Below are positions 9,328-18,120 of a stretch of DNA of 64,000 nt, in pieces (the first letter of the stretch is position 1; every line of letters starts with the position of its first letter). The stretch is from NCBI GenBank assembly GCA_964017235.1, contig OZ024931.1, positions 101,140,221-101,204,220 of the forward strand, read 5' to 3'. Origin of the DNA: Sabellastarte sp. h YS-2021 (taxonomy: Eukaryota > Annelida > Polychaeta > Sabellida > Sabellidae). The position numbers and the translations under genes are program-made. Under the pieces are notes generated by a model. The model saw nothing but the letters and a program-made list of their open reading frames with translations. It did not search any database and was not told where the DNA came from.

Positions 9328-10578
9328 CTACAGGTAATCCCTCTGTCTCTTGGCTTCTCTGGCAGGGTTTCTGTCTTGTCCACCACCAGCAGCACCACCA
9401 ATCAATCCACAATCATCAGGTACATCATCATCATCGTCCTCCCCAGGCTGCTGACCACCAGGTTGACCTTGATACTGGCTCCTCAGTATGTTGTGTAGAA
9501 CAACACAGGTCAAGACCACTTCCCTGACTGTTGCTGGGGGTAGTTCAATGGTTGTCCTCATCACCCTGAATCTTGACACAAGGATGCCAAAAGCGTTCTC
9601 CACCACTCTTCTGCCCCTTGAAATTCTATAATTGGCAATCCTTTCCTCTCTTGTTAACATCCTTCTGCCATAGGGTTTCATGAGCCAGGTCTTCAGGGCA
9701 AAAGCATCATCTGCCAGGATGAAGTAGGGGACATCTCTCCCACCCTGGGTTATAGGAGCTGGGTCAGGGAAGCCTATCCTGCCATCCTCAATCCTCCTCT
9801 TCAGCTGAGAGGCATTAAATATCTGGCCATCCGAGCAGGATCCTTCAGTACCCACATCCACCCATCTAAACTTGTACTGTCCATCTACCAGGGCCAACAT
9901 CACAATAGAAAAGAACCCCTTATAGTTGTGGTAGAGGGCTCCAGTGTTCTTGGGCTTCTTCAGGGCCACATGCTTCCCATCCAGAGCTCCCAGGGCATGT
10001 GGAACATTCCACCTGATCCTGAATTCCCTCTCCAGTTCTTTCCACTCATCTGGGGTTGTAGGACATTTCAGGTACTCCCTGGTGAACTCATCCTGGATGG
10101 CCCTGCAGACCTCTGGTATAAACTTGGAGATGGTGGATCTTCCAACCCTGAACTGACAGGACAATGATGTGTATGACTCTCCAGTAGCCAGATATCTGAT
10201 GGTGAGGGCTAACTTCTCCCCAACACTGATTGGTGCTCTGTAGTTGGTGGCCTGCCTGGCTAGGTGTGGTTCCAGTCTGGTCTTAATCATTTCAAAAAAT
10301 TCTGGGGTCATCCTCATGTAGTTGGTGAATCCTGGAATATCTGTGGCATAAAGATCAGCCATAATGTTGTGGTAGGCCCCCCTCTCCTCTCTCTGCAGTA
10401 GCCATGGCCTGACCCACATGTTGTGCCTTCTTCTAGGTCTCTGTATGGGTGCTGGTGGTGCTGGTGGTGGTTGCTGTGGTCGACGTAAAAAATGGAAATA
10501 CATGATTATTTGTAACTGAATAAAAACCAAAAAAGCCCTAAGTTGTTGTTGAATCTGTCTTCCATTAAAAGGTGGCAT
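9328..10578 (-). CDS. Harb-1 DDE transposase (HARBI1-like), C-terminus truncated by a stop
   Basis: 416 residues from the ATG at 10578, chosen because Harb-2 starts at the same MPPFNGRQ and a TATA box lies just upstream; an in-frame ATG at 10602 is too close to it. Residues about 145-160 look like a helix-turn-helix (FRVGRSTISKFIPEV). The DDE_Tnp_4 catalytic triad is visible: D200 in GALDGKH, D290/D291 in [13 protein letters not shown] and E327 in RRVVENAFGILVSRF. It would cut and join element ends at TWA targets. A TAG at 9328 replaces an AAG seen in Harb-2 and removes about 17 residues (DYFNNEG... to the TAA at 9277-9279). The core is intact, so activity is possible. Confidence 0.9.
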   Translation of the reverse strand: MPPFNGRQIQQQLRAFLVFIQLQIIMYFHFLRRPQQPPPAPPAPIQRPRRRHNMWVRPWLLQREERGAYHNIMADLYATDIPGFTNYMRMTPEFFEMIKTRLEPHLARQATNYRAPISVGEKLALTIRYLATGESYTSLSCQFRVGRSTISKFIPEVCRAIQDEFTREYLKCPTTPDEWKELEREFRIRWNVPHALGALDGKHVALKKPKNTGALYHNYKGFFSIVMLALVDGQYKFRWVDVGTEGSCSDGQIFNASQLKRRIEDGRIGFPDPAPITQGGRDVPYFILADDAFALKTWLMKPYGRRMLTREERIANYRISRGRRVVENAFGILVSRFRVMRTTIELPPATVREVVLTCVVLHNILRSQYQGQPGGQQPGEDDDDDVPDDCGLIGGAAGGGQDRNPAREAKRQRDYL

Positions 10579-10618
10579 CCTGCTGTGTTCCCAGAAAAGC
10601 AATGATCATTAGATCGCG

Positions 10619-10637
10619 AATTTTATATATATATATA
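10619..10637 (-). promoter_or_regulatory. TATA box of the Harb-1 transposase gene
   Basis: On the minus strand TATATATATATATAAAATTC lies 41-59 nt before the ATG at 10578, implying a leader of only about 20 nt. Harb-2 keeps it at 40353-40367. Confidence 0.55.
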
Positions 10638-11046
10638 CCCAGAAAATCCAGCAACTTTGGAAAACAATAATCGGGGATCCTGGTCTGGGGAAGACTGAGG
10701 AGGCCTGAGGACGCCTGAGGACGCCGGTAGTTAATCGTGGGTTAGTCGGGGCTTAGTCCCAGGAGGCCTGAGGCGTCCTGGGACCCAGTCGGTATGTGTA
10801 CGGCTGGATCGTGGTTGAAACCGACCTGAAAACTGGCTTAGTCGGTTCTTAGTCCCAGACCAGTCGGGGACTGTCTGCGGCCGCCTGAGGCGTCCTGAGG
10901 CATCCTGGGGACGATCTGTTCTTAATCCCAGACTTCAGTACCGACCCAGTATTCCCGCCCATTTTTGTTACTTTCCCACCGACTGTCCACGATTAAGGGT
11001 CGCCGACAGGATCGGGGCTTAATCTTTTGGTGGAACAGGGGCATAA

Positions 11047-11460
11047 TTGTAGGTAAACTATTGTAAATGGGTAGTGAATAAATAATTCACATTGTTGAAT
11101 TCACTCATATATTAAATATAATCAGAAGATTTTAGAACTTAAGAAATATAATATAATCACAAGTAAATTTTAGAACTTAATAAAATTAAATCAGAGATGT
11201 TACCCATAGCTAAAAAAGCATGCAGATGGGGATATGATACATAAAATGCTACATAAATAATATCCATTACACATACAAAGCAAAAGAACCCAAATCCATC
11301 CCACACTTTTAGGTGTCAACTCCTTTTAATATACTCTTTAGCTTGTACTTGAATATAACTTATAAATATTATTTTAAATAGTCTCTTTAGCTTGTACTTA
11401 AACATAACTTATATTATTATTTTATAATAAAATGCACAAACAGCATATAATATAGTTAGG
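11047..11460. other. E1 interior right of Harb-1
   Basis: No gene seen. 11319-11372 repeats 5760-5812, and a diverged partial copy follows at about 11380-11420 (TCTTTAGCTTGTACTTAAAC). Confidence 0.5.
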
Positions 11461-11464
11461 GGAT

Positions 11465-11640
11465 AGTTCACTTGCCCAGGGGATGCATTATTTTGTAAAG
11501 GGGATACGCTTTTTTGCAAGGGGATACACTATTTTGCAAGGGGATACATTATTTTGCAAGGGGATACAAAATATCGCAAGCCTCCTTGCAAAATAATGCA
11601 TCCCCACACACTTTTTAGGGGATGCATTATTTTGCGCTAC
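11465..11640. repeat. E1 right terminal array of 20-bp units
   Basis: Five head-to-tail 20-bp units of the form AAGGGGATACATTATTTTGC run from about 11469 to 11578, with point differences. Inverted copies follow up to the terminus. The unit is the inverse of motifs at the left end of E1. Confidence 0.75.
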
Positions 11641-11653
11641 ACCGGTGTAGCGC
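11634..11653. repeat. Perfect 20-bp palindrome at the E1/E2 junction
   Basis: GCGCTACACCGGTGTAGCGC reads the same on both strands. It is formed by the right end of E1 (GCGCTACA), the shared CCGG and the left end of E2 (TGTAGCGC). Confidence 0.95.
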
Positions 11654-13426
11654 CAGATTTTACACCCCACATAAAATGCATGGGGGTGTAATATATGGCA
11701 AGTTCACTTGCCATATTTTACACCCCTTGCCATATTCTACACCCCCCTGCCATATTTTTTATACCCCTTGGTGGATTTCTTTACAGTTACTATATTATGA
11801 AATAAGTGAAATTCAACAGCGATAAACGTCCACAAATTAAGCATCAAAACTCAAAGACAATAATTCCTTTGCTTACAAATTGTTAAATGTCTAAGAACAG
11901 CAAACTAAATGAAATAAAATATATTTAGTGTTAATACAGTGGGACAAAATTCTTTCTATATATTTTCCTTTGAAGTGAGAGGCCAACCCATTGTTGTTGA
12001 TTTGTATTCACTAGGCTAGTCCCTGACTGAAAATGTTACATGCCATTTTGACCCCATCCGCAGTTTAAAATGGCGGTCCGCCGTTTTAAATGGCAGTCCG
12101 CTGTTTTAAACAGCAGGCTGCCATTTTAAATGGCTCAGCCAACTAGATATTTAACAGCCAACTATACTTCATATGATAGTATGCACTAATGTCATGTGAA
12201 TCAACTGACTTTTGTGTGTCATCCAGCCACAATTCAAGAGAACAAACATTCTGATGATTGATGTAATTGCAATTAACAGCCCTCCTTTGTACATTACTAT
12301 ATTATTATACACATTTGCATTCATTTATGTTAAATCCAGCCTGCACATAAGACAATGCAATAGAAAGTAATCCTACATGAAAAGAGTGGCTTTCCACAGA
12401 CTAGTCTTTTCATACAGTGTGGAGGTCATCCCTATTGTGTTGATTTGTTATCTATTACTTAAGTGATCACTTAATTGGATTTGTAACTATTGTATTGTTA
12501 GGCTTTCACAAAAATTGCTTTTACTGAAACAATTGACTTGATAGTATTAAAGCTGTTTGAATACTTGTTGAAAACTCATAATTACTATATATTGATATAA
12601 TTATATTGGTATTTGATATTTCATTTTTTTTATTTTTTAAGCTTAAATGATAAAATATAGATAGGAATTAAATAATTTATCATGGTATTATCATGGTATT
12701 TATCATTTTTTTTATTTTTTTAAGCTTAAATGACAAAATATAGAAAGCAATTAAATAATTTATCAACTGGTATTTTACAGTTTTCTATGTAATAATAATA
12801 ATGTAATAATAAAGTTCTTCAAGAATGATTTTTACTCTGAATATAATATAAACCATACAAGCATATGTCAATAAAGAAATTTATGTTACATTATCAGGGA
12901 GGAGAAATATCTCCCAAAATACCTTAAAAAGAGTTTTTCAACAATACCAATTAATCCTGTTAGCTTAGCTAGTCACTTAACCACAAGTGAAACAAATCAA
13001 GTTCAAAAGAATGCTAGAACAAAAGGCAAATCTTAGACTAATCCATTTACCAAGTCACATACATAGCCAAACAAATCAACTTAAAGAGTCTTATAACAAT
13101 AGACATATCATAATCTAATCCAGTTTCTGTCACACCCCAGAAGTAAAACAAATCAAGTTCTAAGCAGTGGTTAGACAATAGACAATTACAAACTCAATTG
13201 CAATCTAACCAATAAAAGGTTTGCTCTTAATCCCCAGTTGATTTGCTCTGTATGACCCAGTAGGGGGTGTAACTTTTGATGGGGGTGTAAAATATGGCAG
13301 CAATATTTTACACCCCCTAAATCCCCTATTGTTAGGGGTGTAAAATATGATTGCCATATAATGCACCCCCTAAAAGATCAAAGAGAGGGTGTAAAATATG
13401 GCAGGGGTGTAAAATATGGCATTACA
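11646..13426. mobile_element. E2: TIR element of the E1 type with diverged terminal motifs
   Basis: It starts TGTAGCGCC and ends GGCATTACA, with CCGG at 11642-11645 and 13427-13430. Both ends carry reiterated TTGCCATATTTTACACCCC units in place of E1's GGGGATACATTATTTTGC. Whole stretches of the right end, inverted, match the left end of E1 apart from this motif change (CTTTGATCTTTT, AACAATAGGGG). No coding frame is seen, so it is non-autonomous. A segment of about 85 bp is duplicated at 12620-12770 (AAGCTTAAATGAYAAAATAT). Confidence 0.65.
12045..12140. repeat. Palindrome-rich AAATGGC/GCCATTT cluster inside E2
   Basis: Alternating AAATGGCGGTCCGCCGTTTT, AAATGGCAGTCCGCTG and GCCATTTTAAATGGC motifs can fold on themselves in several ways. 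No gene. Confidence 0.6.
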
Positions 13427-13430
13427 CCGG

Positions 13431-13960
13431 TCATTGATATGTGTCCTATTTTAAGATAACCTTAAACTCCCACTTATAACACATTTATATTGAATTTTAC
13501 TTTTGCGATTTGTGGGCAATAGCTTAAAAATGGCTTCACAGATTCAAATCAAATTTGATATGTGGGTGTAACTGGTCTTCAAGGTGTGGCCTATTTTAAG
13601 GTGACCTTAAACTCCTAGTGATAACATAACTATATTGAATTTAAATTTTTCAATTTCTGGAGAGTATTTCAAATCTGCATGACAGATTTAATTTAAATTT
13701 GGTATGTTGATGTATCCAGTCCTGAAGGTGTGCCCTATTTTAAGGTGACCTTAAACTCCCATGTGTAAAAGAATGTTACTGATCTCAACTTTTTCTATGA
13801 TTCCACAAAGTATACCAAAAATGGCATGACATATTTAATCTATAAATTTGCAGGTACATGTAAATGATGTTACAGAAATGCCCTAAGACTACATTGAGGT
13901 GACCTTTAACTCTCAGTAATGGCATAATAAAAAATACTTTTCTTTTAAAATTTTGGATAA
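13431..13960. repeat. Degenerate tandem array, about 145-bp unit
   Basis: The core CTATTTTAAGGTGACCTTAA recurs with drift near 13446, 13590 and 13735, with a weaker copy near 13885. The same core appears inverted at about 35542-35567. The CCGG-flanked E1/E2 pair is inserted in one unit of this array. Confidence 0.7.
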
Positions 13961-14114
13961 TATCTTAAATTATGTGCTATAGATTTTCAGCACATTTTAA
14001 TTTTGGATATAAGTAACCTTGAACAGAGTCTACATGGTTAACAGAGTCTACATGGTTTACGTGTCTCAGCTAAAGTTGGTGTGAAGGTTTCATGGCATGA
14101 GAATTTATGTCTAA

Positions 14115-14765
14115 TTGCTTTCTTGGCAACATCTGGCAACAAGTATTGCCATGGCAACACTTTATGTTTCTTGGACTTAAAAATCTTTTTTGGGCTTCTT
14201 TGCATTCCAAACCCCTGTATGGGTTGGAGCTGATGAGCCTAACAATAATTGGCAACACTTGTTGCCATGGCAACACTTTTTCCTGTTTCTTGGACTTATA
14301 AATATTTTTATGCATTCTGTGCTTTCCATACCTCTGCGCAGATTAGAGCTGATTAGTTTTTCAGCAACACCTGGCAACGAGTGTTGCCATGGCAACACTT
14401 TTTCATCTTTCTTGGGCTTAAAAGTCTTTCTCTGAGTTCTTTACACTCCAAACCCCTGCATGGATTGGAGCTGATCAGCTTTTCAACAATATCTGGCAAT
14501 AAGTGTTGCCATGGCAACACTTTTTTTTCTGTTTTTTTCGGCAACACCTGGCAACAAGTGTTGCGATGGCAACACTTTTTTTTTTGTTTCTTGGACTTAC
14601 AAATATTTTTATGGGTTATTTGCTTTTCCATACCCCTGCACAGATTGAAGCTGATTAGTTTTATGTTTCTTGGGCTTAAAAATCTTTCCTGGGGTTCTTT
14701 GCATTTTAAACCCCTGCACACATTGGAGCTGTTTTGCCATGGCAACACATTTTTCTGTTTCTTGG
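14115..14765. repeat. Tandem array, about 120-bp unit, carrying RFX X-box palindromes
   Basis: Units contain GTTGCCATGGCAAC, a perfect match to the X-box consensus GTNRCC-NN-RGYAAC, at 14261, 14383 and 14505. Close variants sit at 14145, 14559 and 14732. Between them a conserved line reads TTTCTTGGACTTA... CCAAACCCCTGCA... GGAGCTGAT. Frames spelling CHGNTCC-like peptides here are repeat artefacts. Confidence 0.85.
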
Positions 14766-14779
14766 ACTTATATTTTTGT

Positions 14780-15700
14780 GTTGAAAGCAACGTAAAACCC
14801 CAAATAAAGAAATAAATTAACAGTAGGTTACCAAAATGATATTTTATTGAATTTTCTGCTGACTGCTGACATCTATTGAAATCTTGATAATTGTTAACTT
14901 TTTGTGTTTGCCTTGCTGTCTGCATTTGTCATAACCTGTACATTGGGTCTAGGTTATATTTTTCAACAAGGTGGGGCTTCACCATGGCTCAGTCCTTCAG
15001 AAAGATGGTCTGCATCTGCAAAAATACTGCCAATCAGCCAAATATTTTTGTCTGTCTAGCATGAATTTTGTCCTTTCGAATTTCATCCACGTCAGTGTTT
15101 AACCAAAGCTGGTGACACAGTATAATTCTACTGAATTCTTATTTACTTTAGCATCACACTTGACAGAGGAATGAAGGTTCTTAAATGCTCTTTGACCCCT
15201 CGACTTTGGCCTTTAACTCCAAAATGTCCACTGGGTGAGATAGTTATGTTATTTTTCTATATGCCAAAGATCAAGGCTCTATGTTGACACTTAAACTGTG
15301 TATGATGCTCATAAAGACCCTATCCTTAAGAATTTTTTTGTCACCAATACTAGTTCTGTAGTTTAAATTTTAAGGTCACCTTTAGGTTTAAAGGAATGTT
15401 CACAAGGACCAGTTGCATGCACTTTTTGTCACTTTTGAAGCCTGTATCTTGCAGACTTACCTTGCAGATATTGTGTCATACACCTATTACTATTTTTACA
15501 TATGCCAAAATAAAGTGGCATATATTTTAATCAGTTTATAATTCATTAATATTCATGTATGTGTAGAAAACATGTCACAGAATTCTGTGGAGTTAACTAT
15601 ATTTAAATAGAAGACTGAGAAAATACGCAGATTTTAAGTATTTTCCTTAATATTTCTTTGTGGATATCTTAGTCCATAATCCAGTGAAACAAGTATAATG
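14780..15700. other. No gene seen
   Basis: AT-rich sequence with scattered motifs of the satellite type (for example AAGGTCACCTTTAGG near 15372). No coding or RNA signal supported. Confidence 0.4.
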
Positions 15701-15713
15701 TTCAGTAACCACT

Positions 15714-15950
15714 TTTTAAGCGCGAACTCTAGTGCTTCTAGAGATCACCTTGTTTCTTGTTTTTTTGTTTCTGAACTTTCATGAATTGTGGTGCAGCGTG
15801 ATGAGTATCTGTCCACTTAAGTTAAGTGGTAATGGGCTATATTAGTAGTTTAGTACTGGCATGGGTGACCTCTTCAGTGTACTGCTCGTGTCTCTGATGG
15901 CTTGGTGGCTCGTGCTAGTAGACCGAAACCCTTTTGGCCTTGTTTAGTGT
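15714..15950 (+). repeat. 5S rRNA-derived SINE-like repeat, copy 1
   Basis: After about 70 bp shared with copy 2 (45928-46154) the sequence reads GATGAGTATCTG, AAGTTAAGTGGTAATGGGC and TTTAGTACTGGCATGGGTGA. These correspond to box A and box C of the 5S rRNA internal promoter, as in SINE3-type elements. A shared body (GTAGACCGAAACCCTTTT) follows. This copy is more diverged in the box A region than copy 2. Confidence 0.6.
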
Positions 15951-16334
15951 GAATTGATATAGATTGTGGGCTCATTGAAATCTGATTGTTAGACATATTC
16001 ATATTCCTGATAGACGTCATGAATGAATGTTAATGAGCTGTAAAAGTGCAAGAATTTGAAGTATTTCATCTTTAATTAAATGGCAAATGGGAAGTTTCTC
16101 GCAGCCTATTTGTAAAAATTTGCAGTTACTAATGCTGCTCAGCTGTTGACCTTGGTGGAGATTTGCGCTCTGAGTGCTGTTTTTGGTCAGGCACCAACCA
16201 GAGGCTGAAGTGCATTATTAGTAACTAGATATATTACTTTGAACTATAGAGATCCTATTGCACACAAAATTCACTCCAACTTGCTCTATCTCCCTCCATT
16301 TTCTGTTCTCTGTTTTCCTGTTTTTATGTCAGCT
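15951..16334. other. No gene seen
   Basis: Mixed AT-rich sequence between the SINE-like repeat and the 3' end of LINE A. Confidence 0.35.
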
Positions 16335-16418
16335 GATTTCAATATAACATTTATTTATAAAATATTTTCCATACAGTAATATCAAATTTATTGCATAGAA
16401 ATACATTTTGTCTAGGTT

Positions 16419-17880
16419 TTAGCAGCCTAAAAGAATATCTAAAGTTGCAAAATTAACTGCAATTGGAAACATGTTATTCACCCAGATTTCAATTTTGTCC
16501 CAGAATTTTTTAACTGTATCACAGTAGTAGAAATAATGTTCCACATTGTCTGTCATTTTACACTCTATACATGCTGAAGAATCTTTAACACCCCACAAGA
16601 ATAATTTATAATTGCAGTTGAAAACCCTATGCAGTATTTTGTATTGTAAACTTATCAAATTTGTAGTCTTGACAATTTTGGTTGGAAGCAAATAAATATT
16701 TTTCCAGTTAAGCTGTTCCAAAAAGGGGTAATACTCAATCCATTTATTCTGGCTGGTTGGAATTCGATATAATTTTTTAACAAACTGGCAATACACTGGT
16801 TGACTTGTTACTTTTTGCACGTTCCTTAAACATAAGTTTTTGAATTTTATTGTCTTTTTCTGTTAAACTCGATATAATTTTTGGAGTTTTTGTTAAGACT
16901 GACTTTATGGAACTAACAATTTGGTAGTATTTTAAATATGGAATTCTTATCCTGAATTTATTTTCGATTTCAGTTCTGGAAAAAAAACTCCATCACTATT
17001 CATAATGTCATTTACTCTATACCTGCTTGTTTCCAATCAAGGTATTCATTATATACATATATGTGACTCTCCAATTTGAAAAGTGTCATTATTAAATAAT
17101 GGTTCCTGAAGTAGTTCTTTGAGACTTAACGGTCTGACTGAGATAAAATCAAACCAAACCTGCAATAAACCTTTGTAAAAATTACTTTTGGGGTAAGATT
17201 CTACAGTAGAAAAATACAATTTATCAAAAATAACAGTTCCTTTTTTATACCCATCAAGTAGTATTATAAGGTTTTCCATTTTGCATTTATGCTGTTTGTC
17301 AGCCTTTTTATCCACATAATCTTAAAGTTTGTCGTTTTAAAAACATCAAATACTGACACCATTTTCAAATCACCCAGATCCATTGGTTGAATCAAAGTAT
17401 CTTTAGCTATTAATGGATGTCCTTTATTCCAAAGCTAATCAGGCATCAGTTTATCAATATCATCAACCACATTATTATCAATATGTAAAATTGAAGGTAA
17501 CATATTAATATGTGGCATAACCAAAGATTTAAGGATAGTTATTTTTCTCTTTAAAGTTAATGTTCTAGCCTGCCAAGTATTTAATATACCTGTTTTCATT
17601 TTTTCCTTTATATTTAAATGTTTGGTTTCCTCACAGTCAATGAGAAGTGGGCTCCCAAAGGTTTGGAGGTATTCTGGGTCCAGCTAATACCAAGTTGTTC
17701 ATCTTCATATAGGTTGCCATCATTTTGTACACTAATACCTATTGTTTTTTAATTTTTTAAGCTTTAGTCCAGCATATCTATAAATCTACAAAAACCTGAA
17801 TTGCTTCATATACTGAGGAATTGTCTCTCAAAAATAATGTCATGTCATCTGCAAGTTGACAAAGCTTTATTTAGTTATTT
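16419..17880 (-). pseudogene. LINE A: RT active site and C-terminal region
   Basis: Near 17850 the minus strand reads CQLADDMTLFLRDNSSVYEA, the RT metal-binding box. Downstream, in several frames, are AGLKLKK-like thumb sequence, FKIMWIKRL, YKGLLQVWFDFI and finally an uninterrupted stretch (16820-16419). That stretch holds NWKNIYLLP, LQYKILHRVFNCNYKLFLWG and the C-terminal knuckle CIECKMTDNVEHYFYYC. These are hallmarks of the Tx1/L1 group. Frameshifts and stops break it. Confidence 0.8.
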
Positions 17881-18120
17881 ATTTATTTATTATAGAGACA
17901 TAGTATAATACACTTTGACAACATAATAATGAAGAACAAAAGAATACTCAGTCCTAATGGGCTTATTAGTCTCTACATACTATTTTAACAACAGATAGGT
18001 GGAAATTAGTTACATAAAATATTATTTCTGATATTTCATAGATACTTTAACAACAAATAAATGGAAACTAGTTACATAAAATATTGTTCCTGAGATTCCA
18101 TAGGTCAGCTAGAAAGTTCA

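Larger units (their letters stand above)
5993..11043. mobile_element. Harb-1: near-intact PIF/Harbinger transposon
   Basis: The left end TGTGGGTGTTCCACCA and the right end TGGTGGAACAGGGGCA are inverted copies. The element is flanked by TAA at 5990-5992 and 11044-11046, the 3-bp TWA duplication typical of PIF/Harbinger. Two convergent intronless genes fill it: a MADF-domain protein (+) and a DDE transposase (-), the standard two-gene set of the superfamily. Long GC-rich subterminal regions repeat CCGACTAAG, AGTCCCAGAC and GGCCTGAGGACGCC-like motifs, probable protein-binding sites. It sits inside E1 and shares most of its sequence with Harb-2 (35795-40781). Only the last residues of the transposase are damaged here. 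Confidence 0.95.
22..11641. mobile_element. E1: large TIR element (TGTA...TACA), CCGG target duplication, hosting a LINE and Harb-1
   Basis: The left end (CCGG at 18-21, then TGTAACGCGAGATAATGCAT) and the right end (ATGCATTATTTTGCGCTACA, then CCGG at 11642-11645) are inverted copies. The subterminal text also matches in inverted orientation: ATGCATCCCC on the left, GGGGATGCAT on the right. After removing the nested LINE (926-5480) and Harb-1 (5993-11043) about 2 kb of non-coding, AT-rich sequence remains, so E1 looks non-autonomous. TGTAR-type termini with a 4-bp target duplication resemble Ginger-class transposons as I know them; this assignment is tentative. Sequence left of 18 plus sequence right of 13430 rebuilds one satellite unit with a single CCGG, which supports CCGG as the duplicated target. 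Confidence 0.65.

Noticed and set aside
14070-14925. ORFs rich in CCHGNT motifs
   Set aside because: Produced by the X-box tandem repeat; both strands are open and neither resembles a protein family.
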